From Lacisediminihabitans sp040549465 (GTDB lineage Bacteria; Actinomycetota; Actinomycetes; Actinomycetales; Microbacteriaceae), in contig NZ_JBEPTL010000015.1 of assembly GCF_040549465.1 (NCBI RefSeq), forward strand, positions 1-64,000: a stretch of DNA of 64,000 bases. The letters run 5' to 3'. Shown in pieces: positions 9,120 to 17,614 of the stretch; the first letter of the stretch is position 1; every line of letters begins with the position of its first letter. A program made the translations under genes and the position numbers. Under the pieces are notes generated by a model. It saw only the letters and a list, made by a program, of their open reading frames with translations. It was not told the DNA's origin and did not search any database.

Positions 9120-9887
9120 TTACAGAACCTTCGACAGGAACGCTTTGGTGCGTTCGTGCTGCGGGTTCGCGAGCACCTCTCGAGGGTTTCCGGCTTCGAC
9201 GACGACCCCGCCATCCATGAAAACGAGTGAGTCGGCGACCTCCCGCGCAAATCCCATCTCGTGGGTCACGACGATCATCGTCATACCGTCGAGCGCCAGC
9301 TTCTTCATCACGTCGAGCACGTCGCCGACGAGCTCCGGGTCGAGGGCGGAGGTCGGCTCGTCGAACAGCATGAGCTTGGGGTCCATGGCCAGGGCACGGG
9401 CGATGGCGACCCTCTGCTGCTGCCCGCCGCTGAGGTGCGCGGGGTACGAGTCGGCTTTGTCGGCGAGACCGACGCTGGCGAGCAACTCGCGTGCGCGGGT
9501 TACCGCCTGGGACTTCGGCACCCGCTTCACGCGGATCGGGGCCTCGATGATATTCTCCAAAGCCGTCATATGCGGGAAGAGGTTGAAGCGCTGGAACACC
9601 ATTCCGATGTCGCGGCGCTGCAGCGCGGCATCCTGCGGCTTCAATTCGTGGAGCTTGTCGCCTTTCTCCTGGTAACCGACGAGTACGCCGTCGACCCGCA
9701 GCCGGCCGGCATCCACCCGTTCCAGGTGATTGATGCAGCGCAGGAAGGTGGACTTGCCAGAACCGCTCGGACCGACGAGGCACATGACCTCTCCGCGCTT
9801 CACGGTGAGGGTGATGCTCTTGAGCACCTCGTTCGAGCCGAAGCTTTTGGATACGCGGTCGGCGTCGACCATCAGGGTTTCGCTCAT
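9120..9887 (-). CDS. Polar amino acid ABC transporter, ATP-binding protein
   Basis: A 255-residue ATPase with Walker A GPSGSGKST, signature LSGGQQQRVAIARAL and Walker B LMLFDEPTSALD. It is the size and type of GlnQ/HisP, and powers the permease whose gene overlaps it by four bases. It sits at the 3' end of a binding protein - permease - ATPase operon, the usual polar amino acid uptake (PAAT) arrangement with one visible permease. The substrate is not determinable. Confidence 0.95.
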   Translation of the reverse strand: MSETLMVDADRVSKSFGSNEVLKSITLTVKRGEVMCLVGPSGSGKSTFLRCINHLERVDAGRLRVDGVLVGYQEKGDKLHELKPQDAALQRRDIGMVFQRFNLFPHMTALENIIEAPIRVKRVPKSQAVTRARELLASVGLADKADSYPAHLSGGQQQRVAIARALAMDPKLMLFDEPTSALDPELVGDVLDVMKKLALDGMTMIVVTHEMGFAREVADSLVFMDGGVVVEAGNPREVLANPQHERTKAFLSKVL

Positions 9888-10882
9888 CGTGACCCTCCGT
9901 CGGAATGATCTGTTGGCGGCAAGACCGGCCCGCCGACAGGGTCGACCACGAGGATGACTCCCGTCGCCGTGCCGTCCTTCTTGTCGGGCCGGGCATCGCC
10001 GACCCCTCTGGCGAAGCGCTTCTCGAGAAAGTACTGGCCGATCATCAGGATCGAGGTGAAGAGCAGATACCAGAGCGATGCCACCAGGAACAGCGGGATC
10101 GGAGTGAAGGTCTCGGCCGAGATGTCTCGGGACCTGGTGAACAGGTCGAAGCTGTACGGCACGGCGGTGACCAGCGACGTCGTCTTGAGCATCGAGATCA
10201 CCTCGTTACCGATCGGCGGGATGATCACGCGCATCGACTGCGGGATGATGACCCGCCACATCGACTGGAACCAGCTCATACCGAGAGCGGTGGAGGCCTC
10301 CTCCTGACCGCGATCGACCGAGAGGATGCCGGCGCGCACGATCTCCGCGACATAGGCGGCCTCGTTGAGCGCGAGGCCGATGATCGCGAGTTGGAACACA
10401 TTGAGCGTGTCACCAGTCGGCAGCGTGATGAAGGGGTGGATGAACGGCAACCCGATGTTGATCACCGGATAGATCACCGAGAGCAGTCCCCAGAAGGTCA
10501 GCTGCACGTAGACCGGGGTGCCGCGGAAGATCCAGAGGTAGAACCAGGAGAGGCTCTTGAACACGGGGTTCGGCGAGAGCCTCATCACGGCGAGGATCAC
10601 GCCGAGGATGATCGCGATCACCATCGAGTAGACGGTGAGCTGGATCGTGTTGACCGCGGCCTCGGAGATTCGGCGGTCGAAGATGTACTTGGCAACCGTC
10701 GGCCAGCCGAACGCCGGACGCAGCGCTGCGTCGTAGACGAACGCGGCGACGAAGATCAGGATGATCGCAGCGAAGATGTTGCGGATCGGATGACGCAGGC
10801 GCACCGCTGTGATGGGCGCCTCGGCACCGGTCGGTGGCACGTCTGCGCGTGCCACCGAACCGTTTTCTGCCTGGGGGGTCAC
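9884..10882 (-). CDS. Polar amino acid ABC transporter, permease
   Basis: A 332-residue inner-membrane permease of the HisM/GlnP family. After a soluble N-terminal stretch of about 30 residues there are several hydrophobic segments. The EAA-type coupling loop appears as EIVRAGILSVDRGQEEASTALGMSW with the family sequence GMSWFQSMWRVIIPQS. It starts five bases after the binding-protein gene ends and overlaps the ATPase start by ATGA, so translation is coupled. A single permease gene implies a homodimeric channel. Confidence 0.94.
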   Translation of the reverse strand: MTPQAENGSVARADVPPTGAEAPITAVRLRHPIRNIFAAIILIFVAAFVYDAALRPAFGWPTVAKYIFDRRISEAAVNTIQLTVYSMVIAIILGVILAVMRLSPNPVFKSLSWFYLWIFRGTPVYVQLTFWGLLSVIYPVINIGLPFIHPFITLPTGDTLNVFQLAIIGLALNEAAYVAEIVRAGILSVDRGQEEASTALGMSWFQSMWRVIIPQSMRVIIPPIGNEVISMLKTTSLVTAVPYSFDLFTRSRDISAETFTPIPLFLVASLWYLLFTSILMIGQYFLEKRFARGVGDARPDKKDGTATGVILVVDPVGGPVLPPTDHSDGGSR

Positions 10883-10886
10883 GCTC

Positions 10887-11774
10887 TTAGCCGTTTGCGC
10901 CGGCGTTGAGCGTGATCGAGTCGACGCCGCCGTCGGCGACTCCCCACTTGTCGAGCACCTTCTTGTAGGTGCCGTCGTCGACGATGCTCTGGAAGGCGGC
11001 CTGCAGCGCCTTGGCGAGCTTGCTTCCCTTGTCGACCGCGAGGCCGTACGGCGCCTGTTCGAATGACTTGCCTGCGAGTTGCAGCTTGTCTTTCTGCTTG
11101 GAAATCGCGTAGAGGGTGACAGGCGAGTCGGCGCTGAGCGCGTCGGCCTGACCGAGCGCGAGAGCGTTGGTCGCCTGGTCCTGCGCGTCGAACTTCAGGA
11201 TCTGGATGGCCGGCTTTCCGGCATCCGTGCACGCCTTTGACTTCGCCGGTACCTCGTCGGTGTCTTCATAGGTGGTCGCCTGCACGGCCACCTTGAGGCC
11301 ACAGGCGTTGTCGGGATCGACGTTCTTGCCCTTGGCGGATGCCCACTGGATGCCTGCAGTGTAGTAGTTGACGAAGTCGACGACCTTCTCGCGTTCGACG
11401 TTGTCGGTGAAGGAGGAAAGGCCCATGTCGTACTTGCCACCGGTGATGCTCGGGATGATGCTGTCGAACTTGGAGACCTGATAGCTGGTCTTCACGCCGA
11501 GCTTGCCCGCGACAGCATCCATCAACTCCACCTCCCAGCCCTTGGGGTTGCCGTTCGCGTCCTTCGACTCGTTCGGCGGGTAGGTGGGGTCGATGCCGAT
11601 GACGAGCTTGCCCGCTTTGGCGATCTTGTCGGGGAGGAGGGCCGCGGCCGCATCGTCCTTTTTCGCCGACGAACCGCCGGATGACGACCCGCTGGGGGCC
11701 GAGTTGTCTACGCAGCCGCTGAGCGCGAGCGCTGCAACGACGGCGAGCACGGGAATTCCGTATCTGAGACGCAT
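10887..11774 (-). CDS. Polar amino acid ABC transporter, substrate-binding lipoprotein
   Basis: 295 residues. A hydrophobic signal peptide ends in the lipobox LSGC (Cys about residue 21), so the protein is exported and lipid-anchored. A Ser/Gly linker follows, then a bilobed SBP_bac_3 domain with the segment GIDPTYPPNESKDANG and the GWEVELMDAVAGKLG motif typical of amino acid binders. First gene of the transporter operon, so its upstream region (11775-12221) should hold the promoter. Confidence 0.94.
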   Translation of the reverse strand: MRLRYGIPVLAVVAALALSGCVDNSAPSGSSSGGSSAKKDDAAAALLPDKIAKAGKLVIGIDPTYPPNESKDANGNPKGWEVELMDAVAGKLGVKTSYQVSKFDSIIPSITGGKYDMGLSSFTDNVEREKVVDFVNYYTAGIQWASAKGKNVDPDNACGLKVAVQATTYEDTDEVPAKSKACTDAGKPAIQILKFDAQDQATNALALGQADALSADSPVTLYAISKQKDKLQLAGKSFEQAPYGLAVDKGSKLAKALQAAFQSIVDDGTYKKVLDKWGVADGGVDSITLNAGANG

Positions 11775-12221
11775 TGCTGTTTCCTATCTGTTTCCTGGTG
11801 AGGTAGTGCTGCTGTTATTGCTGGTGGCGCGGAAACGCTGCCGATGAGACGACAGTAGCGGCGGAGTATTTCGGGCGGATGTCGGAGAAACCGAGGAGTG
11901 GTGCGCAGCGGGCGGGAACAGCCCACGGATTGCGTCACGATGGTCATTGCGATGACATCCTCGGGTAGTGAAACGCAGCCGCGACATCGTCGTCGTGACC
12001 GTCTTCGGAGCCTACACCTCGGTCGATAGCAGACCGTTCACCACGGCGCCGGGCGAAGCCACTCGAAGCCCGATGGCGGATGCCGCATCCAGTCGTTTCT
12101 CCGGAGGTTTCAATGCGAACCCTCCATAACCGGATGATTCGCGAACTGGTGGGCCGATTTCTCCGGAGAAACGGGGGGGGGATCGCACCGAAGGACCGAG
12201 ACCCAGTGGCGCAAATAGTGA
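11775..12221. other. Intergenic region with nested palindromes
   Basis: About 450 bases upstream of the amino acid transporter operon with no convincing gene. It contains a perfect 14-base palindrome TTTCTCCGGAGAAA (12158-12171). The sequence GTTTCTCCGGA at 12095-12105 is repeated in inverted orientation at 12162-12172. A run of eight G residues begins near 12173. These may be operator sites, but no regulator gene is adjacent. Confidence 0.5.
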
Positions 12222-12250
12222 GGAGCAGAGGGTAATCCACCCTCTGCTCC
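12222..12250 (-). terminator. Rho-independent-type terminator of the nrd operon
   Basis: GGAGCAGAGGG (12222-12232) and CCCTCTGCTCC (12240-12250) form a perfect 11-base-pair stem with a seven-base loop, about 30 bases beyond the nrdB stop codon. On the minus strand it is followed by TCACTATTT, a weak U tract. Confidence 0.75.
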
Positions 12251-12281
12251 TTGCTGCGGAAGTGCCTGCTGAGCGGCTCGC

Positions 12282-13277
12282 CTACGACTTGCTGCCCACC
12301 GTCGCCGAAGCGTTCGACTCGTAGGAGGTGTTGGTCGACTCGAAGAAGTTGACCAGCTGCAGCGTGTCGTTCGCCGCAGCCATCCACTTCGCCGGGTTGG
12401 AGACGTTGTAGTGCGCACCGAAGCCGAGCTCCTCCAGGCGGCGGTCGGCAAGGTACTTCACATACTGGTTGATGTAGGTGGAGTTGAGGCCGAGGATGCC
12501 GCCGGGGAGCAGGTCGCGGTTGTATTCCTCTTCCATCTCCACGGCATCCAGGATCATCTGCTTGATCTCTGCGGCGAACTCCTCGGTCTGCAGGTCGGGG
12601 TTCTCTTCCAGCACCGTGAGGATGAGGTTGATGCCGAACTTGAGGTGCAGCGACTCGTCACGCACCACCCAGTCCATCAGGGAACCGAAGTTGCGCAGCA
12701 GGTTGCGCTGGCGGAAGCTCAGCGCCACCATGAAGCCCGAGTAGAACCAGACGCCCTCAAGGATCACGTTGTAGGCCACGAGGTTGCGGACGAAGTCCTT
12801 CTTGCCCTCGGTTGTGGTGATGTCGAGAGTCTGCTCGGTCATCCGCTTGATGTAGCGAAGCTCGAACTCCTCCTTCTTCGCCATCGACGGGATGTCGACG
12901 TGCGAGTTGTAGGCCGCCTCACGATCGATCGGGAAGGTTTCGAGCACGTACTCGAACGACATGCAGTGATTGGCCTCCTCCCACATCTGCTTGGCGAGGT
13001 AGATGCTGCACTCCGCCGCGCTGACGTAGGGGTAGACGCCGAAGGCGAGGGCCTTGTTCACCAGCAGTTCGTTCGGGTTGAAATAGCTCATCAGGAAGGT
13101 GACGGCGTGACGCTCTTCGTCGGTCATCTTCTTGAAGTCGGCGATGTCTTCACCGAGCTGGATCTCATTGGGGAACCAGGTGTTGGCGACCGCCTGGTCG
13201 TAGAGGTCCATCGCCCACTGATACTTGATCGGTTTGAGGAGCAGCCCCTCCTGGAGGCCGGTTCCGAGAATTCCCAT
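12282..13277 (-). CDS. nrdB: Ribonucleotide reductase R2 subunit, class Ic-like (no radical tyrosine)
   Basis: 331 residues, the metal-cofactor subunit that starts the radical for NrdA. Ligand spacing matches R2 exactly: E70, E101-x-x-H104, E174, and E208-x-x-H211 (E70 to E101 is 31 residues, E174 to E208 is 34, as in E. coli D84/E115 and E204/E238). The position equivalent to the radical Tyr122 (four after H104) is F108, and the first ligand is Glu instead of Asp. Both features mark the class Ic group, where a Mn/Fe centre replaces the tyrosyl radical, as in Chlamydia. The assignment to class Ic is inferred from these residues. Last gene of the nrd operon, 19 bases after the mini-ORF. Confidence 0.93.
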   Translation of the reverse strand: MGILGTGLQEGLLLKPIKYQWAMDLYDQAVANTWFPNEIQLGEDIADFKKMTDEERHAVTFLMSYFNPNELLVNKALAFGVYPYVSAAECSIYLAKQMWEEANHCMSFEYVLETFPIDREAAYNSHVDIPSMAKKEEFELRYIKRMTEQTLDITTTEGKKDFVRNLVAYNVILEGVWFYSGFMVALSFRQRNLLRNFGSLMDWVVRDESLHLKFGINLILTVLEENPDLQTEEFAAEIKQMILDAVEMEEEYNRDLLPGGILGLNSTYINQYVKYLADRRLEELGFGAHYNVSNPAKWMAAANDTLQLVNFFESTNTSYESNASATVGSKS

Positions 13278-13296
13278 TAGTTGTTTCTTCTCTCGT

Positions 13297-13365
13297 CTAC
13301 TGGCAGCTGTCGCACTGCAGTTCGTCCATCGGATCGACCGGGACGTAGTACTCGTCGGGGTTCAT
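13297..13365 (-). CDS. 22-residue ORF encoding a CxxC tail, between nrdA and nrdB
   Basis: The ATG overlaps the nrdA stop codon (ATGA) and is preceded by GGGAGA at a normal Shine-Dalgarno distance inside the nrdA 3' end. The peptide is acidic and ends DELQCDSCQ. A terminal CxxC is what the C-terminal swinging arm of ribonucleotide reductase R1 proteins uses to re-reduce the active site. The NrdA encoded here ends without any cysteine after a long Ala/Pro-rich linker. I infer that this ORF supplies the missing redox tail, either as a free peptide or fused to NrdA by a -1 frameshift. No direct evidence of translation is available from sequence. Confidence 0.6.
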   Translation of the reverse strand: MNPDEYYVPVDPMDELQCDSCQ

Positions 13366-15866
13366 GTCTGCTCTCCCGACTTGGGTGCGAGGCCGCCGAA
13401 GCCGAAGCCCCTGCGTGGCGCGGCGGAAGCGGGAGCGGTCTCTGCAGCCGCCTCGACAGGAACGGCCGGCGATGCGGCACCGAAGCCCTTGCGAACACCG
13501 GTTCCGATCTCCTCCGACTTGTTGACCTTCACCGTGGACTGCTCTGCCGTGTGGCGCGGCTTCATGTGCAGGTAGTAGGTCGTCTTCACGCCGCGCTCCC
13601 ACGCGCCGAAGTAAATGTCCATCATGTCGCCGAGGTCCCGCGTCTCGAGGTACATATTGCGGCTGATCGACTGGTCGATCCACTTCTGGGCACGCGCCGC
13701 CACCTCGAGGAAGGCGTAGGGCGAGAGCTGGAAGCTCGTCTTGTAGACCGCCTTCACCGCGTCAGGGATGGCCGCGACGTTCTGGATATCGCCCTGGCTG
13801 CGCAGGATGAGTTCCTTGGTCGAGTCCCAGATTCCGAGCTCCTGCAGGTCGTTCACCAGGTTGCGGTTGACCTCGAGGAACTTGCCGTTCGAGGTGGCGC
13901 GGCTGAAGATCTGCGAGAACTGCGGGTCGAGACCGGGCGTGGTGCCCGCGACGAGACCGATGGATGCTGTGGGCGCGATCGCCATCAACGTCGCGTTGCG
14001 CATTCCACCCCTCACCTTCACGCGCAGGGCGTCCCAGTCGAGACGCGTTGTGCGGTTGACCGTGATCGGCACTCCGCGGTCGGCTTCGGTGAGCGCGATC
14101 GAGTCGAGCGGCACCAGGCCCTTCGACCAGCCGGAACCCTCGAAGTTGGGGTAGATGCCCCGCTCGACGGCGAGATTCGCGCTCTCGTCGATCGCGGCGT
14201 ACGAGACGTGCTCCATGATCTCGTCGATCAGGTCGTAGGCCTCTTCGCTCTCGTAGCTGTGGCCGAGCCGTTCCACGATGTCGGTGAACCCCATCACTCC
14301 GAGCCCCACGGCGCGGTTCTCGTGGTTGGAGAAGTCGGCTTCCTCGACCGACGAGCGCGTGATGTCGATGAGGTTGTCGAGCTGACGAACGGCGAGACGC
14401 GCGCTCTCTTCGATCTTGCCGAAGTCGAGCTTCGGCGCCTGCCCTGAGCCTGTAGATGAGTCGATCAGGTGACGGGAGAGGTTGATCGACACGAGGTTGC
14501 AGACCGCGACGTTGTCGACGTCTTGCGGCAGCGTGATCTCGGTGCACAGGTTGGAGAGGTGGATCGTTCCGGTGTTGTTGTTGAGCGCGCGGTTGTTGAC
14601 GGTGTCTTTCCAGCACAGCCACGGGTGCGCCGTGGTCTGCAGTGAGATGAGGATCGATTTGAACTGCTCGCGCGCTCCGATCTTCTTGAACATGCGCAAC
14701 TCGCCAGCCTCGGCCTTCGCCACGTATTCGGCGTAGCGAATGGAGAACGCCTTGCCGTGGAGCTCATTGAGGTCGGTGACCTCGAGCGGGTCGAAGAGGT
14801 ACCAGTCGTCGTCGTTCTGCACGCGCTTCATGAACTCGTCGCTGATCCACACGGCGGTGTTGGCGGTACGGGTACGGCGGTAGGGGTCGCCGGAGTTCTG
14901 GCGCAGGTCGAGAAACTCAGGGAAGTCGAGGTGCCAGTTCTCCATGTAGAAGGCGAGCGCACCGAACTTCTTGCCGCCGCGGCTGACAGCGCGAAGAATC
15001 GAGTCGATGGTGTGCATGAACGGGATCGGGCCCGTCGAGGTCGTGTTGTTGGAGCGAATGGGTGAGCCCTGGGCGCGCAGCTTCGTTACCGAGAGCCCGA
15101 TTCCGCCGGTGCCCTTGGTGAGCCACATCACGTCGCGGGTCGTCTTCGCGATGTGCTCCATGTCATCCTGCATCTCCATCACGAAGCAGTTGGCGAGCTG
15201 CGGGTAGATGGTACCCGCGTTGACGAGAGTGGATCCTGCGGCGATGTACTCGAGCTTCGACATCTTCTCGTAGAACCGGATGGCGTGCTCGGTGGGGTTC
15301 GCTTCGTTCAGCGAGAGGCCCATGGCGATGCGCATCCAGAAGTACTGCGGAACCTCGAGGGCGTCGCCGTTGCGGCCCTTGATGCCGTAGCGATTGTTGA
15401 GGGTGACCACGCCGATGTACTTGAGCAGCTCGTCGTGTGCGGGCTCGAGGGTGTTCGCCAGCAGGTCGAGGTCGAAGAGCTGGGTGAGCCGCGAGTCGAG
15501 CAGCTTCTCGTCGACGCCGCGGGTGATGTTCGCCACGAAGTGGGCGCGGTGCAGCTCGGTGAGCTGCTCAGGCGTCTCGTAGTCGCCGAGCACGCGCTTG
15601 TAGATGGTCTTGAGGTAGAGGCGGGCGGCGACGGTATCGAAAGCCGGGTCGTCTTTGACGTTCTGGAGCGCGACCTGGATGACGGCCTCATCCAGCTGCT
15701 GCGTCGTGATGCCGTCGAAGAGGGTCAGTTCGAGTTCGCTCGCAATCTGGGTGACCCAGGTGATGTTCTCGTCGAGTCCTGCGCTAGCGTGCTCGATCGC
15801 GAGGTTGATCTTGTTGGCGTCGTACTGCTCGCGCTGTCCATCGCGCTTGACTACCGTGATTGCCAC
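13362..15866 (-). CDS. nrdA: Ribonucleoside-diphosphate reductase alpha subunit (R1)
   Basis: 834 residues. An ATP-cone (about residues 3-95, VVKRDGQREQYDANKI) gives allosteric activity control. The ten-stranded barrel follows. The active-site cysteines are C227 (PQLANCFV), C441 in NLCTE (thiyl radical position with N439 and E443) and C456 (VAVCNLVSINL). The enzyme reduces NDPs to dNDPs using the radical from NrdB. Unusually, the C-terminus is an Ala/Pro-rich linker ending APKSGEQT with no CxxC motif, and the CxxC is encoded in the overlapping mini-ORF. An STGS-encoding repeat-like segment lies near 14443-14460. The ATG start and the upstream NrdR-like boxes fit a single operon. Confidence 0.96.
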   Translation of the reverse strand: MAITVVKRDGQREQYDANKINLAIEHASAGLDENITWVTQIASELELTLFDGITTQQLDEAVIQVALQNVKDDPAFDTVAARLYLKTIYKRVLGDYETPEQLTELHRAHFVANITRGVDEKLLDSRLTQLFDLDLLANTLEPAHDELLKYIGVVTLNNRYGIKGRNGDALEVPQYFWMRIAMGLSLNEANPTEHAIRFYEKMSKLEYIAAGSTLVNAGTIYPQLANCFVMEMQDDMEHIAKTTRDVMWLTKGTGGIGLSVTKLRAQGSPIRSNNTTSTGPIPFMHTIDSILRAVSRGGKKFGALAFYMENWHLDFPEFLDLRQNSGDPYRRTRTANTAVWISDEFMKRVQNDDDWYLFDPLEVTDLNELHGKAFSIRYAEYVAKAEAGELRMFKKIGAREQFKSILISLQTTAHPWLCWKDTVNNRALNNNTGTIHLSNLCTEITLPQDVDNVAVCNLVSINLSRHLIDSSTGSGQAPKLDFGKIEESARLAVRQLDNLIDITRSSVEEADFSNHENRAVGLGVMGFTDIVERLGHSYESEEAYDLIDEIMEHVSYAAIDESANLAVERGIYPNFEGSGWSKGLVPLDSIALTEADRGVPITVNRTTRLDWDALRVKVRGGMRNATLMAIAPTASIGLVAGTTPGLDPQFSQIFSRATSNGKFLEVNRNLVNDLQELGIWDSTKELILRSQGDIQNVAAIPDAVKAVYKTSFQLSPYAFLEVAARAQKWIDQSISRNMYLETRDLGDMMDIYFGAWERGVKTTYYLHMKPRHTAEQSTVKVNKSEEIGTGVRKGFGAASPAVPVEAAAETAPASAAPRRGFGFGGLAPKSGEQT
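14443..14460. repeat. Reverse-oriented copy of the TTCGACAGGCTC-like repeat inside nrdA
   Basis: Read on the minus strand this is CTCATCTACAGGCTCAGG, which encodes SSTGSGQ in a surface-like segment of NrdA (after residue about 468). It shares ACAGGCTCAG with the hrpA copy at 3051-3068. The match is shorter than between the two hrpA copies. Confidence 0.4.
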
Positions 15867-16030
15867 GTGGTGCTCCTTATGCGTCTACAAACGCCTCTGC
15901 CGAAAACCGACCCCGACCGGCGGTTTTCTCTCCCCTGACGACTTCCGATGAAAGTCCGAAATTAGCTGTTGAATGCATCAGGCTGGGCCGCCGCGAGAGG
16001 AAGTCCAGGAGTTGCTGTTCCGCAGTCCCA

Positions 16031-16078
16031 TCACTATATAGCGGGGCACTGACAACGCGGTAACCCCATATGTAGTGG
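16031..16078 (-). promoter_or_regulatory. Pair of NrdR-like boxes upstream of nrdA
   Basis: Compared with the NrdR consensus ACACWATATNTWGTGT, box 1 (16031-16046, TCACTATATAGCGGGG) matches at 11 of 16 positions and box 2 (16063-16078, ACCCCATATGTAGTGG) at 13 of 16. They start 32 bases apart, three helical turns, which is the classical spacing for the ATP/dATP-responsive repressor NrdR. They lie about 165-210 bases upstream of the nrdA start. Confidence 0.7.
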
Positions 16079-16177
16079 GCGTGTCATCCACAGCTGTGCA
16101 TAAGTTGTCGGAGTTTTGCACAGCCTGTGGAGAGTTTCTGCGACTCTGGTGTTCCACGAAGAAACCGCACGGTACAG

Positions 16178-17464
16178 CTAGCGGTTGCCCTTCGTGCAGG
16201 TCTGCTGCGCCGCGGTCTGGCCGGTGATGCTCGATGGCAGCACGACGGCGGCGTTGGCCGGAGGCACCGCGGTATCGGTGGCGCCGGGGGTCTCGGTCGG
16301 GCTCCCCGTCGGCGACGGCACGGGGGGCACGACCGCGTTCGGATCCTCGACGGCCGCACGTCCGACCTTGCCGCTCAGCTGGATCGGCTGGTCGGCCACC
16401 AGTGCCGCGTTCAGGACCTTTGCGGCAGAGCTGATCGGCACCACACGGTTGGGGTTCGACGGATCCGACCCGGTCGGATACTGCAGGAACACCATGTTGC
16501 CGAGGCCGATGGTCTTGATCGCGAGACCGATCTCCACCATCGTGGTCGGGTTCGTCAGCGTGTCGGAGAGCTGCATGTTCTTCACCGCCGCCTTGGCGAG
16601 AGAATACAGCTGGATCGGGTTGGAGAGCACGCCACCCGACGTCACCTTACGCGCCAGGGCCGACATGAAGACCTGTTGGTTGCTGATGCGTCCGAGGTCG
16701 CTGCCATCGGCCACGCCGTGCCTGGTGCGCAGGAACGCGAGGGCGGTTGAGCCGACGATGTTCTGGGTTCCCGCCGGAAGGTTGAGGCCTGTATAGGGAT
16801 CCTTGATCGCGGTCGCAACACACACGTCCACACCGCCGATGGCATCCGACATGCCGGTGACGCCGTCAAAGCTCACCATGGCCGCGTAGGGGATCTGCAA
16901 CCCTGTCATCTTCTCGACGGTGAGTACGACGCAGGAGAGTCCGCCGCGAGCCAGAGTCGAGTTAAACATGGCGCCGCTGGTGGCGCCGTAGCTGCCGCCT
17001 CCGGGGCGGGGGCAACTGGGCACCGGCACCATGAGGTCGCGCGGAAAACTGACGACCGTGGCGCTCTTGTGGTCTGCCGCGATGTGCAGCAGCATCGTCA
17101 CGTCATTGTTACCGGCGCCGGAGCTGCTGGCCAGTTCGGACTTGGACGAGAAGGCCCCGCCCTGGCCGGTGCGGGTGTCGGTGCCGGCGAGCAGGAGGTT
17201 GACCCCACCCTCGATGGCTCCGATCTGTGGTGGTGCTTCCGTCTGTCCTGGCAGGGCGGCGAGATGGATGCCCGGCTTGATGCTCGAGGCGACATCCCAG
17301 ACCGCGATCCCCCCTACAGAGGCTGCGGCTACGGCGACAACGGCAGCGGAGATGCCGAGGATCCTGAGGAGCCCGAGCAGAGGATGACTCTTCGTCAGCC
17401 TGCCGTGGCGCAGTGGCACGGCATGCGGACGCCGAGCGTCGCGAGACCTTTCACGCATCGTCAT
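16178..17464 (-). CDS. LytR-CpsA-Psr (LCP) family cell-wall glycopolymer ligase
   Basis: 428 residues. A basic N-terminus is followed by one transmembrane helix (about residues 33-56), then an extracytoplasmic LCP domain: NLLLAGTDTR, NNDVTMLLHI, SFPRDLMVPV and RTRHGVADGSDLGRISNQQVF carry the conserved Asp/Arg residues that bind the polyprenyl pyrophosphate. The Pro/Thr-rich C-terminal tail ends with a cysteine-containing segment. LCP proteins transfer secondary wall polymers from lipid carriers to peptidoglycan. It is divergent from the MFS gene at 17615. The ATG at 17458 is an alternative start. Confidence 0.93.
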   Translation of the reverse strand: MTMRERSRDARRPHAVPLRHGRLTKSHPLLGLLRILGISAAVVAVAAASVGGIAVWDVASSIKPGIHLAALPGQTEAPPQIGAIEGGVNLLLAGTDTRTGQGGAFSSKSELASSSGAGNNDVTMLLHIAADHKSATVVSFPRDLMVPVPSCPRPGGGSYGATSGAMFNSTLARGGLSCVVLTVEKMTGLQIPYAAMVSFDGVTGMSDAIGGVDVCVATAIKDPYTGLNLPAGTQNIVGSTALAFLRTRHGVADGSDLGRISNQQVFMSALARKVTSGGVLSNPIQLYSLAKAAVKNMQLSDTLTNPTTMVEIGLAIKTIGLGNMVFLQYPTGSDPSNPNRVVPISSAAKVLNAALVADQPIQLSGKVGRAAVEDPNAVVPPVPSPTGSPTETPGATDTAVPPANAAVVLPSSITGQTAAQQTCTKGNR

Positions 17465-17614
17465 ATGCCAGAGTTCTCCTCACCTGGTTCCACATGCACT
17501 CTATGCGAGGACGACTGGGTAGACGCGGTGAACCGCGCACGGCCGGAAAGCCGGCGGTGCCAGCGCTGACCCAGCCGTCGGGAATAGGGCACCGCCCGAT
17601 AGGCTTGCATCCTC

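Noticed and set aside
13281..14447. 388-codon plus-strand open frame opposite nrdA
   Set aside because: Antisense to conserved ribonucleotide reductase coding sequence. Composition typical of GC-rich shadow frames.
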